Shown piece after piece: positions 49,301 through 56,925 of a stretch of 64,000 nt of DNA. Numbering within the stretch: position 1 is the first letter of the stretch; every line of letters begins with the position of its first letter. Position numbers and translations under genes: made by a program. This stretch comes from Timema cristinae (Eukaryota; Arthropoda; Insecta; Phasmatodea; Timematidae): the NCBI GenBank assembly GCA_039000515.1, contig JBCFYV010011172.1, forward strand, positions 70,505,941-70,569,940, in the 5' to 3' direction. The notes beneath the pieces were generated by a model. The model saw nothing but the letters and a program-made list of their open reading frames with translations. It was not told the DNA's origin and ran no database searches.

Positions 49301-49651
49301 CCAGGCTAGGGAGTTTATGTTGTGGATATTACCTAAATAAAACCTTCTTTCTCTGTCTTGTCTTTAAGGGGGAAAGTTATTTATGTTACAATTTACATCA
49401 ATTATTGTTATATGAGTGTGAGTGTAATTTTGTTATTTTGTTTCAGCCTGCGGGTGACAACATCCATCTACCCTGTTCCCTCAATCTGTGCTCAAGACCA
49501 GATATCAGACTGGTTCGACTCATTGGCGGAATGTCTTCACTGGAATGTTCGCAAACGCCAGAAGCACCTCGATGAGCTCAGCGACCTCACCCACTCCAGC
49601 TCCAACGATACGCTTGACTCGCTCGACCACACAGACCATCTCGACAGCTAG
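31209..49651 (+). CDS. NADK: NAD kinase, partial (5' exons missing), spliced, with a mutually exclusive exon pair
   Basis: ATP-dependent NAD kinase, which phosphorylates NAD to NADP and so supplies the cell's NADPH precursor. Exons read from the sequence: 31209-31338, 31582-31776, 32402-32504, 33050-33247, 33767-33924, then either 41057-41139 or 41791-41873, then 49447-49651 (TAG stop). All junctions are AG/GT with consistent phase. The order of motifs matches animal NAD kinases: [15 protein letters not shown] at the start, the nucleotide-binding [10 protein letters not shown] loop, [31 protein letters not shown], the [10 protein letters not shown] motif, [28 protein letters not shown], and the C-terminal [17 protein letters not shown]. 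Like the vertebrate enzyme it ends in an acidic tail. The N-terminal exons are not in the window or were not recognised. Intron 5 (about 7 kb) and the last intron (7.6 kb) are swollen by transposons. Exons 1-5 recur inverted at 60222-62931. Confidence 0.93.
31582..31776 (+). CDS. NADK: NAD kinase exon with the GGDGT loop
   Basis: A 195-nt exon (65 codons, phase 0 at both ends) between TTGCAG and GTAAGC. It contains [20 protein letters not shown], the NAD kinase GGDGT motif whose aspartate is the catalytic residue in this family, preceded by an [16 protein letters not shown] segment. Confidence 0.93.
32080..32335 (-). mobile_element. tRNA-derived SINE in NAD kinase intron
   Basis: Minus orientation. 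Head with a degenerate box B (CTCAAATTTGAATCTTGG), body CTCTAAGTTCAACCTTCC, and tail GCCCGAACAAGCAGTGAGAC related to the GGGTAGTAAGACGCGG tail of other copies. Also present in the inverted copy, where the ATTT in box B is lost. Confidence 0.65.
32402..32504 (+). CDS. NADK: NAD kinase exon
   Basis: A 103-nt exon between CTGCAG and GTGAGC. It encodes [20 protein letters not shown] and the following [11 protein letters not shown]. It starts in phase 0 and ends one base into a glycine codon, which the next exon completes. Confidence 0.92.
33050..33247 (+). CDS. NADK: NAD kinase exon ([16 protein letters not shown])
   Basis: A 198-nt exon between TTGCAG and GTGAGT. It encodes the [15 protein letters not shown] strand, a short variable linker ([13 protein letters not shown], shorter than the vertebrate insertion), then [18 protein letters not shown] and [15 protein letters not shown]. 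It includes three C5 runs, two of which are C4 in the inverted copy. Confidence 0.92.
33310..33480 (+). mobile_element. tRNA-derived SINE in NAD kinase intron
   Basis: Plus orientation. GACCGGATAGTGTGGCTTAC is box A-like and GTCGTAGTTCAATCCTTACA is box B-like. The body follows with GGTGGTTTGCCCATC and CTACCCTCGCTAAC. Confidence 0.55.
33481..33680 (-). mobile_element. tRNA-derived SINE in NAD kinase intron
   Basis: Minus orientation, tail to tail with the preceding copy. Head CAGCCTATTATGGCCTGGTT, box B-like GGGGTTTGAATCTTGGC, body with ACACATCCTCTAAATTCTAC. Same family as 32080-32335. Confidence 0.6.
33767..33924 (+). CDS. NADK: NAD kinase exon ([10 protein letters not shown])
   Basis: A 158-nt exon between GTTCAG and GTACCT, ending phase 0. 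It encodes [35 protein letters not shown] and [25 protein letters not shown] is the family's signature substrate-binding motif. Confidence 0.93.
33991..35257. mobile_element. non-autonomous DNA transposon with 19-bp TIRs
   Basis: CAGGGCCTGGAAGTTGATG at the left end is repeated as its exact reverse complement at the right end, enclosing 1.27 kb without a meaningful ORF. The CAGGG start suggests a hAT-type element mobilised in trans. I could not define a target-site duplication. It lies in NAD kinase intron 5, just upstream of the autonomous-looking hAT-like element, and is also present in the inverted copy (about 58888-60155). Confidence 0.6.
35774..38143 (+). CDS. hAT-like transposase, 789 aa, uninterrupted
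   Basis: Single-exon transposase in the element 35379-38654. Residues about 20-65 form a BED-like zinc finger (FCKVCKK, then HAKGPTH). A Ser-rich linker follows to about residue 130. The RNase-H-like core shows FVICFDEAL (about 225) and IQVSMDGPN (about 295) as the likely first two catalytic aspartates, a [10 protein letters not shown] motif (CxxH, typical of hAT), and FCGVRWLEN (the RW motif). Near 660-680 is [16 protein letters not shown], resembling the hAT block with the third catalytic acid and dimerisation region. The C-terminus, about 90 residues, is a Lys/Glu-rich coiled coil. No stop or frameshift is visible. Start is the first ATG of the frame, about 395 bases inside the left end. 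Assignment to hAT rests on motifs only. Confidence 0.8.
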   Translation: MSNKKTVFNQLWLSPDHFPEFSYWISGVESNKLQAFCKVCKKIINLSNMGKQALASHAKGPTHIKTLETLTNQRSLLTFFSKKSSDSGSSSSPVSRESLAHKDILPSDDSAGCSKSFSVSSKIVTSQKEAVAKSEISVVPQRNHNTFVIKDDITKAEVIWAMQVVDKKMSFNSCNNLSTIFQLMFPECSIANAFTLGGDKAAYFIVHGLAPFFHNNLLDRLKSCNNFVICFDEALNKVIQRGQMDIVIRFWDKENHKVISRYLNSVFFDRSTSEELLKHFLDGISPLPLSKLIQVSMDGPNVNLKFITLLQEHLKSVTDNEVCSLLNLGTCGLHVVHGSLRTGVESVDWDISSLLRHMYYLFTDSPARRALFTQLTGCTTFPLKFCGVRWLENAKCFQRALQIWDHVIKFLKEAKLPKTKPVETLKRAACDPFLKCKLAFCKTIADECQPFLQRFQTSKPMTPYLFEAVEKLLRYLMNRCVKPDLMKCTGPKLLSIDTKKSENLILSKNIDIGFATKRLLGETAITVTERQKLEFIHECRSMLTTMIAKLQEKSPLKQKAVRGLSSLDPCVIQHSPQLAQKRFSFLLEELNHANIINDVLAENAKKEYLHFCNLKKSELQEIFRPCDQFSDEVGLDTIYGSFLIGEANYKHLWEVIKICLVLSHGNATVEGGFSVNKSLLVENMHEKTVIAQRHIHDEIQEAGGIKNIHISKKMLDYVRGARKRYHEYLEMKKQEKSEKDKKKAEKRKLDIQVKDLEGERKKLMMATEEKREAIDVELQELKKKQASLY
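38186..38191 (+). terminator. candidate poly(A) signal of the hAT-like transposase
   Basis: AATAAA lies 43 bases after the transposase stop and well inside the right terminal repeat, so it is placed as a functional signal would be. Confidence 0.45.
38808..38985 (+). mobile_element. SINE-like repeat, plus orientation
   Basis: GCTTGGTGGCTAGTGAGGTC looks like a tRNA box A region, followed by GGTGCTCAGTTAGATTTCC and GAGTGGCACCGTAAGCC. Only one copy in the window, so this is tentative. Confidence 0.35.
39171..39436 (-). mobile_element. tRNA-derived SINE, full length
   Basis: On the minus strand the head reads GGTGGTCTAGGGGTAAGGT (box A-like) and GGGGTTCAATCCTCGG (box B-like), followed by a body with GAATGCCAGGCCTCCACCGT and the tail GGGTAGTAAGACGCGGTGC, then an AAT-rich end at the 39150s. 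With the truncated copy at 39574-39781 it forms an inverted pair 137 bases apart. Confidence 0.8.
39549..40112. mobile_element. foldback element, copy 1, interrupted by a SINE
   Basis: Starts AATATGGCTTTTACAATG and ends with the mirror CATTGTAAAAGACATATTT. The body (CCATTGGACAAAGAGGTAAT and AAGAAAATCGATCAT) matches copy 2 at 43852-44386. A 5'-truncated SINE (39574-39781) was inserted near the left end. The outer flanks (GCTTTATGAGGTAATTGTAT and GGATAGAAACATA) are also shared with copy 2, so the full repeat may start near 39460. Confidence 0.65.
39574..39781 (+). mobile_element. SINE, 5'-truncated, with 11-bp target-site duplication
   Basis: Flanked by AATGAAAAGAA at 39563-39573 and 39782-39792. 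It runs from the body (GGAATGCCAGGCCTCCTCCA) to the shared tail (ACTCAAACGAGTAGTAAGAC) and ends in an ATAAT-rich tract, as expected of LINE-type retrotransposition. The tRNA-derived head is missing. Confidence 0.8.
41057..41139 (+). CDS. NADK: NAD kinase alternative exon 6a
   Basis: An 83-nt exon (27 codons plus two bases) between TTCTAG and GTAGGT. It reads [10 protein letters not shown], then [17 protein letters not shown]. It starts in phase 0 and leaves AG, which the C of the last exon completes as serine. It aligns residue for residue with exon 6b at 41791-41873. Confidence 0.88.
41791..41873 (+). CDS. NADK: NAD kinase alternative exon 6b (mutually exclusive with 6a)
   Basis: An 83-nt exon between TTACAG and GTGTGT. 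It reads [10 protein letters not shown], then [17 protein letters not shown]. Of 27 full codons, 15 residues equal exon 6a. Length and both phases are identical to 6a. Joining 6a to 6b would read AGA TCA TGC TGA, a stop four codons in, so only one can be used per mRNA. The IML start is closer to the vertebrate sequence than that of 6a. Confidence 0.85.
42830..43125 (-). mobile_element. second SINE family, long copy
   Basis: Minus orientation. Head TAGCTCAGTTGGTAGCATG (box A-like) and GGATTCGATTCCAGGG (box B-like), body ATTAATGGCTGGGGACTAG and the 3' part with GGCCTAACAAGCAGGTAGTG and TGACCCAAGCCATAAG. The latter part recurs alone at 46385-46470. Confidence 0.65.
43435..43620 (-). mobile_element. 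second SINE family, shorter copy
   Basis: Same family as 42830-43125: CTCAATTGGTAGCGTGTC, GGTCCCGGGTTTGATTCC and GATGTTGTGCTTGTTCTAG, lacking the distal 3' part. Confidence 0.65.
43852..44386. mobile_element. foldback element, copy 2
   Basis: A 535-bp near-palindrome. AATATGGCTTTTATAATG at the left is mirrored by CATTGTAAAAGCCATAATG at the right, and the arms meet at about 44130 (GGAAATTTTAAAG). The left arm contains an internal duplication of the CCATTGGACAA segment (43900 and 43967). Small ORFs on both strands arise from the symmetry and are not genes. Confidence 0.7.
44390..46800. other. NAD kinase last intron, unassigned part
   Basis: AT-rich intronic sequence without recognised coding content apart from the SINE fragment at 46385-46470. 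Confidence 0.5.
46385..46470 (-). mobile_element. second SINE family, 3' fragment
   Basis: CCATTACTGTTTCCTATGGC, CTGGGTCAGTTTTTTAT and GGCTTGCTAGGCCTGTCGTA match the 3' part of 42830-43125. Confidence 0.55.
47061..49173 (-). mobile_element. pogo/Tigger transposon
   Basis: A 2.1-kb element with terminal inverted repeats starting CAGTAGAAGCTCTTTA at both ends, flanked by TA on both sides (47059-47060 and 49174-49175), the pogo/Tc1 target. It carries a transposase relic on the minus strand and sits inside a Helitron-like repeat. Confidence 0.88.
47484..48887 (-). pseudogene. Tigger-type transposase (CENP-B/Jerky-like), frameshifted
   Basis: The first frame (48887-48696) has the N-terminal helix-turn-helix: [19 protein letters not shown] and [13 protein letters not shown] shift at about 48697 moves to the next frame (48699-48199), with [20 protein letters not shown] and the rest of the CENP-B-type DNA-binding domain. 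The DDE domain start follows with [12 protein letters not shown], whose Asp is the first catalytic residue, and [14 protein letters not shown]. The middle is degraded. A C-terminal piece at 47750-47484 has [20 protein letters not shown] and an acidic tail. Host relatives are the CENP-B/JRK genes, but the TIRs and TA duplication show that this is a transposon. Confidence 0.82.
49447..49651 (+). CDS. NADK: NAD kinase terminal exon
   Basis: Follows TTTCAG. The first base completes a serine codon, then [38 protein letters not shown] and an Asp/Ser-rich tail ending HTDHLDS and TAG. The SDWF...LHWNVRK block is diagnostic of the animal NAD kinase C-terminus. Confidence 0.92.
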
Positions 49652-50208
49652 GTGCACATTCACAGCTGGACGCTCCCAGCAACCTCGCACACTACACTTC
49701 TATCAACTCCCTCAAACTACTTAACAACTGAACAATCATAACAACCCCTTCATGATTCCATATCAACAAAAAAACTCCACCCTAACAATTAGGCGTTAAA
49801 TTTAAGTTTGACATTTTAAAGCCAATAATTTTAATTATATATAAGGATGGGACGCTTGAATCTTTGATTTCTCTAATCATATAGTATTTGAGAGATTTGA
49901 GATGTGTTAGAATATCAAAAAGTATCTTGAATACAATTATGTTATCTTAAATGCCATTTTTTAAATATTTCAATTTTTTTTTAATTCTCATAAGTAAACT
50001 ATTCTTATATTAATTTATTTTAGAAAAACCAACAAACATTATTTATTATTATGTAATATTGTCTTAAAATAACAATTTTGAACAAAACCATTAGTGCTAT
50101 TTTCAAAAAATTTAACTTTTTTTTTTCAGAAATGTCATCATTAAATACAATCAAATAATTTAATTAAGAAGGAAAAAAAGTGTACAAAATAATTATTTAT
50201 ATTGTAAA

Positions 50209-50214
50209 AATAAA
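50209..50214 (+). terminator. candidate NAD kinase polyadenylation signal
   Basis: An AATAAA hexamer about 560 bases downstream of the NAD kinase stop, in AT-rich sequence. AATAAA is common by chance in such a background, so this is only a candidate. Confidence 0.25.
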
Positions 50215-51719
50215 CTTGACAAATCAAGAGAACCATTTAAAATATTAAAACTAAAAAAAAAAAAAAATCAGTCATCAATAAACTACCCTTAAACTAATTT
50301 TCCCCCAAAAAACAAGCATACAGTTTTATTTGTCAGTTCAAACATTCCCCAGATATATATTTTAAATGACATGGTTAGAGCAATTTTCAAAATATTTAGA
50401 ATTTTTACTCAAAATACAACTATACAGTGCTATTTGTCAGATATAACACTCCCTAAATATTAATTTTAATAAAAATTGTTTGAGCCATTTTTGAAAAATT
50501 TGGAATTAAAAAAAATCACTCATCAGTAAGCTACCCTTAATTTGAGGGCTAGAGTAAAAATAAAAAACCTTTCTAGTTATTGCTCTATAACATTTAAATA
50601 TAAAGTTTGAACAAAATCTATCAATCCATTTCAGTTATGAATCTAGAGACAGGTAGACAAACAGACATGGGGACAAATAGAATTCTAAAATATTTTTTTT
50701 TGGTCTCTATATGAGAAAATAAAAAAGACTAAATTGTATTAATAAAATGAATTTACATAAAAAATGTTCACTTTGTTGTTTGTGAATAATAGACATAAGA
50801 CATAATATCATTTGTCAGTGGCACCAAGCCTTACACGACTTTTATAAAATTAAATTTTAAATATTTTGACCTGAAATTGTTTATTTTAAAGATTAGAGGA
50901 TTCATATTTATAGATTTGAGATTTGAAAGGAATTTTAATATTCAGATTCGAGAAATTTAGGATTTGACTCATCTCTAATAATATACTAATATTTCTGGAT
51001 GACACAGAGCAGCTTGATATGCTGCCAAGCCTTATGTTGTTGGGAATTCTTGAAGACCCTGCTCACTACAGTCCTAGTTATTCACTCGATTCTTATTATT
51101 TCACTGATTATCTCAACACATTGACACATTTTCTGCCACAGCTGTTTTGTCAAATTGATTAGCAAAACAATAATAGACTTCTTCCATGACACACTCGGAT
51201 AGGGCTGCTAATTCAATATCATCATCAACATCATCATCTGTTTCCAACCTGTGCCCGGGTCAGTTTAATAAAATGCCTCCATCTTCCCCTATCCTTCCAC
51301 TATTCTTCCTCCTTTAATTTCTTTCGTTCTTCTCTTTTCACTTGAACATTTTCTGTTAGCTGCTCCTCCCCTGCATTCTTTTTCCTACATACTTTGTTGC
51401 CAAAATTTCCTTTGGCATCCTCAACCTAACTCATTAATGGCATCTTATATGGTCAAGCACAGTCCACCCTTGCCGAGAGATTCACCATTCTGAATCCTGT
51501 TTTGTTGGTATAGTGGCGGCCATTGGAGGTTTATATAACATAAAAACATTGTCAATAAACACTCGTATTTGAAATCAATAGTATTGCATGCCCAGGTTAG
51601 GTCATTTTGAATTTGTTTGGTTCCAGGAGTTTGGTTCAAATACTTTTTTAAACTTATTTAATACATGTGGTACAGACAGATCCCTTTATTATTATAAAGT
51701 TCCTGGCAGAAATAACCCA

Positions 51720-51945
51720 TGTGTGTTGTTAAAGCCTCTTCTGCTGAAGAAGGGAACTGATGTACCCTTATAATTTTATTATCATGTGTTTTTTTGTTTT
51801 TTATAGATTTTAATGGTTAACTTTAAGGCTTAAAGTGTTCTAATGTATAGACCTTGCCCTTCTTTATTCTTTTTAAATCTTAAAAAAAAGTTTACTTTTC
51901 GGGCAGCCTGTGTGTTAATCCTTGACACCAGTTACCCATTTGTCA
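51720..51945. repeat. local direct duplication, copy 1
   Basis: AAAGCCTCTTCTGCTGAAGA through TTAATCCTTGACACCAGTTA is repeated with about 10% difference at 52885-53120. No TIRs or ORF are visible. It lies downstream of NAD kinase. Confidence 0.8.
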
Positions 51946-52884
51946 AGTTGAGCGGTTGGAAATAGAGAAGAACTCTGCTCAAAGAGTAGTATTGAAGGTG
52001 CTTTAAAAGTGTTTGCTATGAATATTGTTTTTTTTTTTAAGTTCTTTCAAATGTTACTTGTTTATTTACAAAAACTCAAAGTCTAATGACAATATGTCTT
52101 CATAAACAAATAAATACTTCAATACACCCTTTCTTAAAGTCCATACAAATTACCTTCAAATTGTAATTAATAAGAAAAAATAATTTAATGTGGGTTTACA
52201 TACTCTTGAGTCATACATCCAAGACTCAAGCTGTGTTTGTGCAAATAAGCCTTCAATTTTGCCTTGGCCTTTATGAATAAGTAGTGTATATAGTGCTGTG
52301 ACCAAACTGTTGTCATTAGCTAGCTTGTGAAGGTAGTGATTGGCCAACTATTATTCCTTTCTCTTTCCATTACGTTTGTGTATGTATCTATTTTATCCCT
52401 AATTTTAAGCAACATGATTTTATGCATACATATATATATATTATTTTTTTATACAGACTCTTTGTTTTAAATTGCTAAAAAAAAAAGTTATCAAGTCATC
52501 GGTTTAGAAACTAGTACAATTTCTTGGTTATTTTGATGTCTTATAGAAGCCAGATGTTTGCTTAACAGGCCAACTATGACTTGACAGTGTAATACGTCTA
52601 CCAATATATATTTGAATATTCTATAACAGTACAGCATTTCCCAAAAGTAAAAATATAGTGTGACCTCTTTAGGTAAGTTTTTATATATTCAATTTTGTGA
52701 AAGTGTCAACAACTTTTAAGTATTGAAAATATGTTAATTGTTATTTAAGACTATCAGATGTGAAATGTATTGCCAAATGTTAAAAAAAAAAAGGAAAAAT
52801 GGCGCCCAATGACTATTTTAAATTAAACATTGATGAAAAAGATAGAAGGGCAAAGCCTACACACTTACCAGAAAACTGTAGACC

Positions 52885-53120
52885 TCAAAGCCTCTTCTGA
52901 TGAAAAAGGGAACTGATTTACCCTTAAAATTTTATAATCATGGGTTTTTTTTGTTTTTGTTTCTTTATAGATTTTAATTGTTAAATTTAAGGCTTAAAGT
53001 GTTCTGATGTATAGACAGACCTTGCCCTTCTATATTCTTTTTAAATCATATAAAAAAAAGTTTACTTTTGGGGCAGCATGTGTGTTAATCCTTGACACCA
53101 TTTACCCATTTGTCAAGTTA
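52885..53120. repeat. local direct duplication, copy 2
   Basis: Same segment as 51720-51945 in the same orientation, 1.16 kb downstream. It shares TTAAGGCTTAAAGTGTTCT and CCTTGACACCA. Confidence 0.8.
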
Positions 53121-53488
53121 ATTTGTGTGGATCTGGATTATAGTTTATAAACTTTGATGACCCATACCCTATATTTACTAACGATTTTTTTAAATCTTTG
53201 TAGAGTGATTGAACAGTATTGCAACATTATTTAATGCTTATAGAAATAATATATGTTTTAAAAGGCGATTCTATCAAAAGTGTGAGTCAAGGCTAGAAGG
53301 CAGCACAGATGGGGATATCTCTTTTATTTATACAGAGAGATATTTAAAGGTATTTTTTAAAATATAAAGTGCCACTCTTAAAAGTGTGGGTATTAAAGAT
53401 TAGATTAGATTAATGTTAACTCTTTTAAATTGTTAATTCACAATCTATTAAAACTATTCAAAAATGAGGTGGCCCAATGGCTAGATAA

Positions 53489-53911
53489 TTTTATAATAAA
53501 GGAAATTGATAAAACTAAAGAAATAGGAAAAATAAACTACTAAGAATAAGAATAAATTTGATGAAGAAAGCCCACCTAGGGAAAGAGGAAAGATGTGGGA
53601 AGAATCCAATGCACAAAGGTGACATCTTCTTCCTTTCTTCTGTCTTCTATAGTAGAAGTAGTCACACACACATTTTAAACACAAATATAATAATATTTCG
53701 GCATTGTTGCCTTTATCAAACACAAAGAAGAAGAGAGTACAAATGACACAAACAATGGATTACTCCATGGAGTAATCCATTGTTTGTGTCATTTGTACTC
53801 TCTTCTTCTTTCCTCTTTCCCTAGGTGGGCTTTCTTCATCAAATTTATTCTTATTCTTAGTAGTTTATTTTTCCTATTTCTTTAGTTTTATCAATTTCCT
53901 TTATTATAAAA
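53489..53911. repeat. compound near-perfect palindrome
   Basis: Left arm 53489-53592 equals the reverse complement of 53808-53911 (104 bp, no mismatch seen). Between them, 53724-53767 and 53768-53811 form a second, loop-free palindrome centred on CCATGG. Order is A-B-C-C'-A', with B' missing. The two palindromes overlap at AAAG/CTTT. No terminal-repeat or target-site signature of a transposon. Confidence 0.85.
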
Positions 53912-56177
53912 AAATCTATTAAAACTGGTATTGCATTACAAAATAAACTCATTCATTTTATAGCATTTGAATTTATTAACTATGGGTAAAGGCACTAAGT
54001 AAAAGTTGTAAAACTGACCTTCTAACATTGACATAAATATGTGTTGAATATTTTTTTTATGCCTTGATTGATGTATTCATGTGAATAATGTCAAAGAAAT
54101 AATAATTTGTTTAAGAATGGCAACTTCTCTTTGCCCTTGCTTGTTGGAGTGCCTGTTGAAATTATCAATTGTATAAATCTTTTTAAGACTAAATTGTGAA
54201 AAGAAATTACTAAATTAGAAAAATAGCTTGAATGTTGTGGGTTGATAATTAAATTAAATATATGACCAACTAGGATAGTTAGATTTAATTTTATACCAAA
54301 CTCTTGGTGACCTTACTGTGCCCCAATTCTATGATGCATTGCCTCTTAAGGTGATCTGGTCCGAATCCCAGGTGAAGACAGCAATGCATTAGCAATTCAG
54401 ACTGTTGGGTCGATTAAGTGCCTAAATAACATACTAAAGTTGTTGCCAATATTCAAGTTAATTTTATTTCAACATCACACATAATAGAACATTTAAAATT
54501 ATCCCCTCTTGTTCTAAACTCTATTATTTAGTTTCTGATGATTATTTTTTAAATATTTACTCATGATTGTACATTACTTATAGACTCAACATAGTGTGTA
54601 GAGTGTAAAAATAGACATGTACTTATGCCATGACCATGTTCAACCTAACGTTTACATACATAAATAAAACACAACCAACAAAATTAAGCTTTACAAAATA
54701 AACTGTTAAATAAGACCAGGACATTTTGGTGTTTATGAGATGAAAACATCTAACTATATAGAAGAAGGCATACAATAAACTAACAAATAAATTAATAAAA
54801 CTCTTTGTTGACATTTATCATTTTAGAAAACATTCTAAAGATGAGTTGCTCACAACATAATTGACCAGCAGGAGCACATAGAAAACTTCACATAATGTAA
54901 TTTGAAGGTTTTACACCTGAACAACTCTTACTTTAAGTTAACCTTAATGTGATCATGAGCCAGGCATTACCTGAATATCTCGGTGAGACCATTCATGTAC
55001 ACATCCGAAATTCTTAAGCATTATTTTTGTGTTCACACATTTATTTTCAATTTAAAAAATAATTATGTAATACTTGGTGTGCTTGCTAACAAATCTTTTT
55101 AAACAGTAAGGGTTTATGAAGCTTTGAAACCTTTGACTTCAACTTTGACCATTTTAAAGCTATGTCAATAAAAATACTAGCAGCTAAAATTCTCATTTAT
55201 GTTCAATTATTGCCATTCTGGGATCTTATATACCTTTTTTTTTATGGTGAAAACGAGCAGTCTTTCTTTGACAGATTACACTCACTTTTGCCCCCCTATC
55301 TTATAAGCTAAACCATAATGGAATAATGCAAGGTAAGCTTGCTACCTTTCAGGGTAAATGGAATGTACACCACAAATTAATATTTATATGAAAAAATCTG
55401 AAGTAATTGAAAGACATGTTGTGATAATAATTTGATTTATCAGCTTATAAATTAAACAATACAATTGTGCAGTATACAGTTTTCAAAATGAATTCAAGAC
55501 ATACAGTTATTTGAGTACATTATAATATTTTTAATGTATACAGCATAAAACAATATAACATATTTGAACTTCCATTTGACTTTGAGAATATTATATATAT
55601 TTGATTCGAGTTCACTTCAAAAGATTGAACTTCGTACATTCCTACATAACAGTGTTGAAAAAAACATTTGATAGTCTCAAACATATTAAACTTGTGAAAT
55701 TCTCACTTGAATGTTTGGTTTTGGAACTTTGTAAATACTTTTTCAAAATACTTGTCCTCGCCAACTTTCTCCTACTCTTACTATTAACATAATTAATACA
55801 TGACCTACTGAATGTATCTAGACATAAGTCATCCATCACCTCTTAAAAGTGGTTTGGTTTTTTGCATGCTCTATTTTCGACCATATTCTCTTGTAATTCA
55901 AGTTTTATTTATAAATCTTGTTTTTTGGTGATTCAAGTTTCCTTTTCAAACATCACACATTTACTATCTACATTTTATTTTCAATCTTTTTTAATGCATT
56001 TGTATGTTTTGATTATCTGTTTGGCATTTAATTTAAGATTCTTTTAGTGAGTTATAAACCAAGCTAATAAATCTTCTGTTACATTTTACAAGTATGAACC
56101 ATGACAACTGTATGTCAGAGGGAAAACAAGACAAGGACATTAAAAACTAATAAATATAACAATTTATTGCCTGTATA
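53912..56177. other. intergenic sequence
   Basis: AT-rich and without a recognised gene or repeat. TCTGGTCCGAATCCCAGG near 54356 resembles a SINE box B. Confidence 0.5.
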
Positions 56178-56365
56178 AGGGTTGGCTCTGTGCTCTAGTG
56201 GTCAGAGTTCCTGACTACAGATCCAGAGGTACCGGGTTCGATCCCCTGCGCTTCCAAAATTTGCCTGTCTAGAACAGGATCAAACTCGCCTCATGAGGAC
56301 AAATGATGAGCTAACGATGGTGGCTGCTAGGTGTCTATAATTCACTTACGGAGTCACACCATGGA
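56178..56365 (+). mobile_element. third SINE family with tRNA-like head
   Basis: GCTCTAGTGGTCAGAGTTCC (box A-like) and ACCGGGTTCGATCCCC (box B-like), then a body with GACAAATGATGAGCTAACGA. The anticodon arm is not clean and the tail continues, so it is a SINE head rather than a tRNA gene. Confidence 0.6.
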
Positions 56366-56925
56366 GTTTTTTTTTTAAATACTTGTTGGTTTCTTTCTAT
56401 ATCACTTTCATTAATACACAGTGTTTCTACATTGTCTTTTTTATATATTACCTGTTATAAATAAGTACATCAGATCCTGTCGACAAATTCTTTTAGTAAA
56501 AAAGAGATTATATTGGTTGTTTGTAGATGAGCCCTATTTAATAATTAAAGGCTGATGTAAAACTGATGTTGACTTGACATCTCATGGGGGTGCATTCTTA
56601 TCGAAAATTAATTTATTAATTTTATTTATTAATTAATTTATACCAAACTATATCAGTAACGACATACATATATTAAAACAATTCAAATGTTCTCTTGACT
56701 TTGTTAACATTTTTGAATGGAATTAACCTAGGTAACTGCCACTGTCAGGAGTGCGTGTTATAAATATTGAATCATTGTCATTAACTGTCTCTAGACTGTG
56801 GCAGGTCAGTTCTTAAACTCCAAGGGCCCTTCTTTTTTTCATAGCAGCGCCTTTGTTCAGCAAGAAAGTATCAATCGCTGTGGGGCAACAAGGTTTAAAA
56901 TACTATGGTCTGTTGTCATTTTATA

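Larger units (their letters stand above)
49652..53488. other. NAD kinase 3' UTR and downstream flank
   Basis: AT-rich. Holds the candidate poly(A) signal and the duplicated segment, otherwise nothing recognised. Confidence 0.5.

Noticed and set aside
53481..53746. ORFs in the compound palindrome
   Set aside because: They lie in mirrored arms and have no recognisable motif.
56190..56262. tRNA gene
   Set aside because: A and B boxes are present, but the anticodon and acceptor arms do not pair cleanly and the repeat continues downstream. Better explained as a SINE head.
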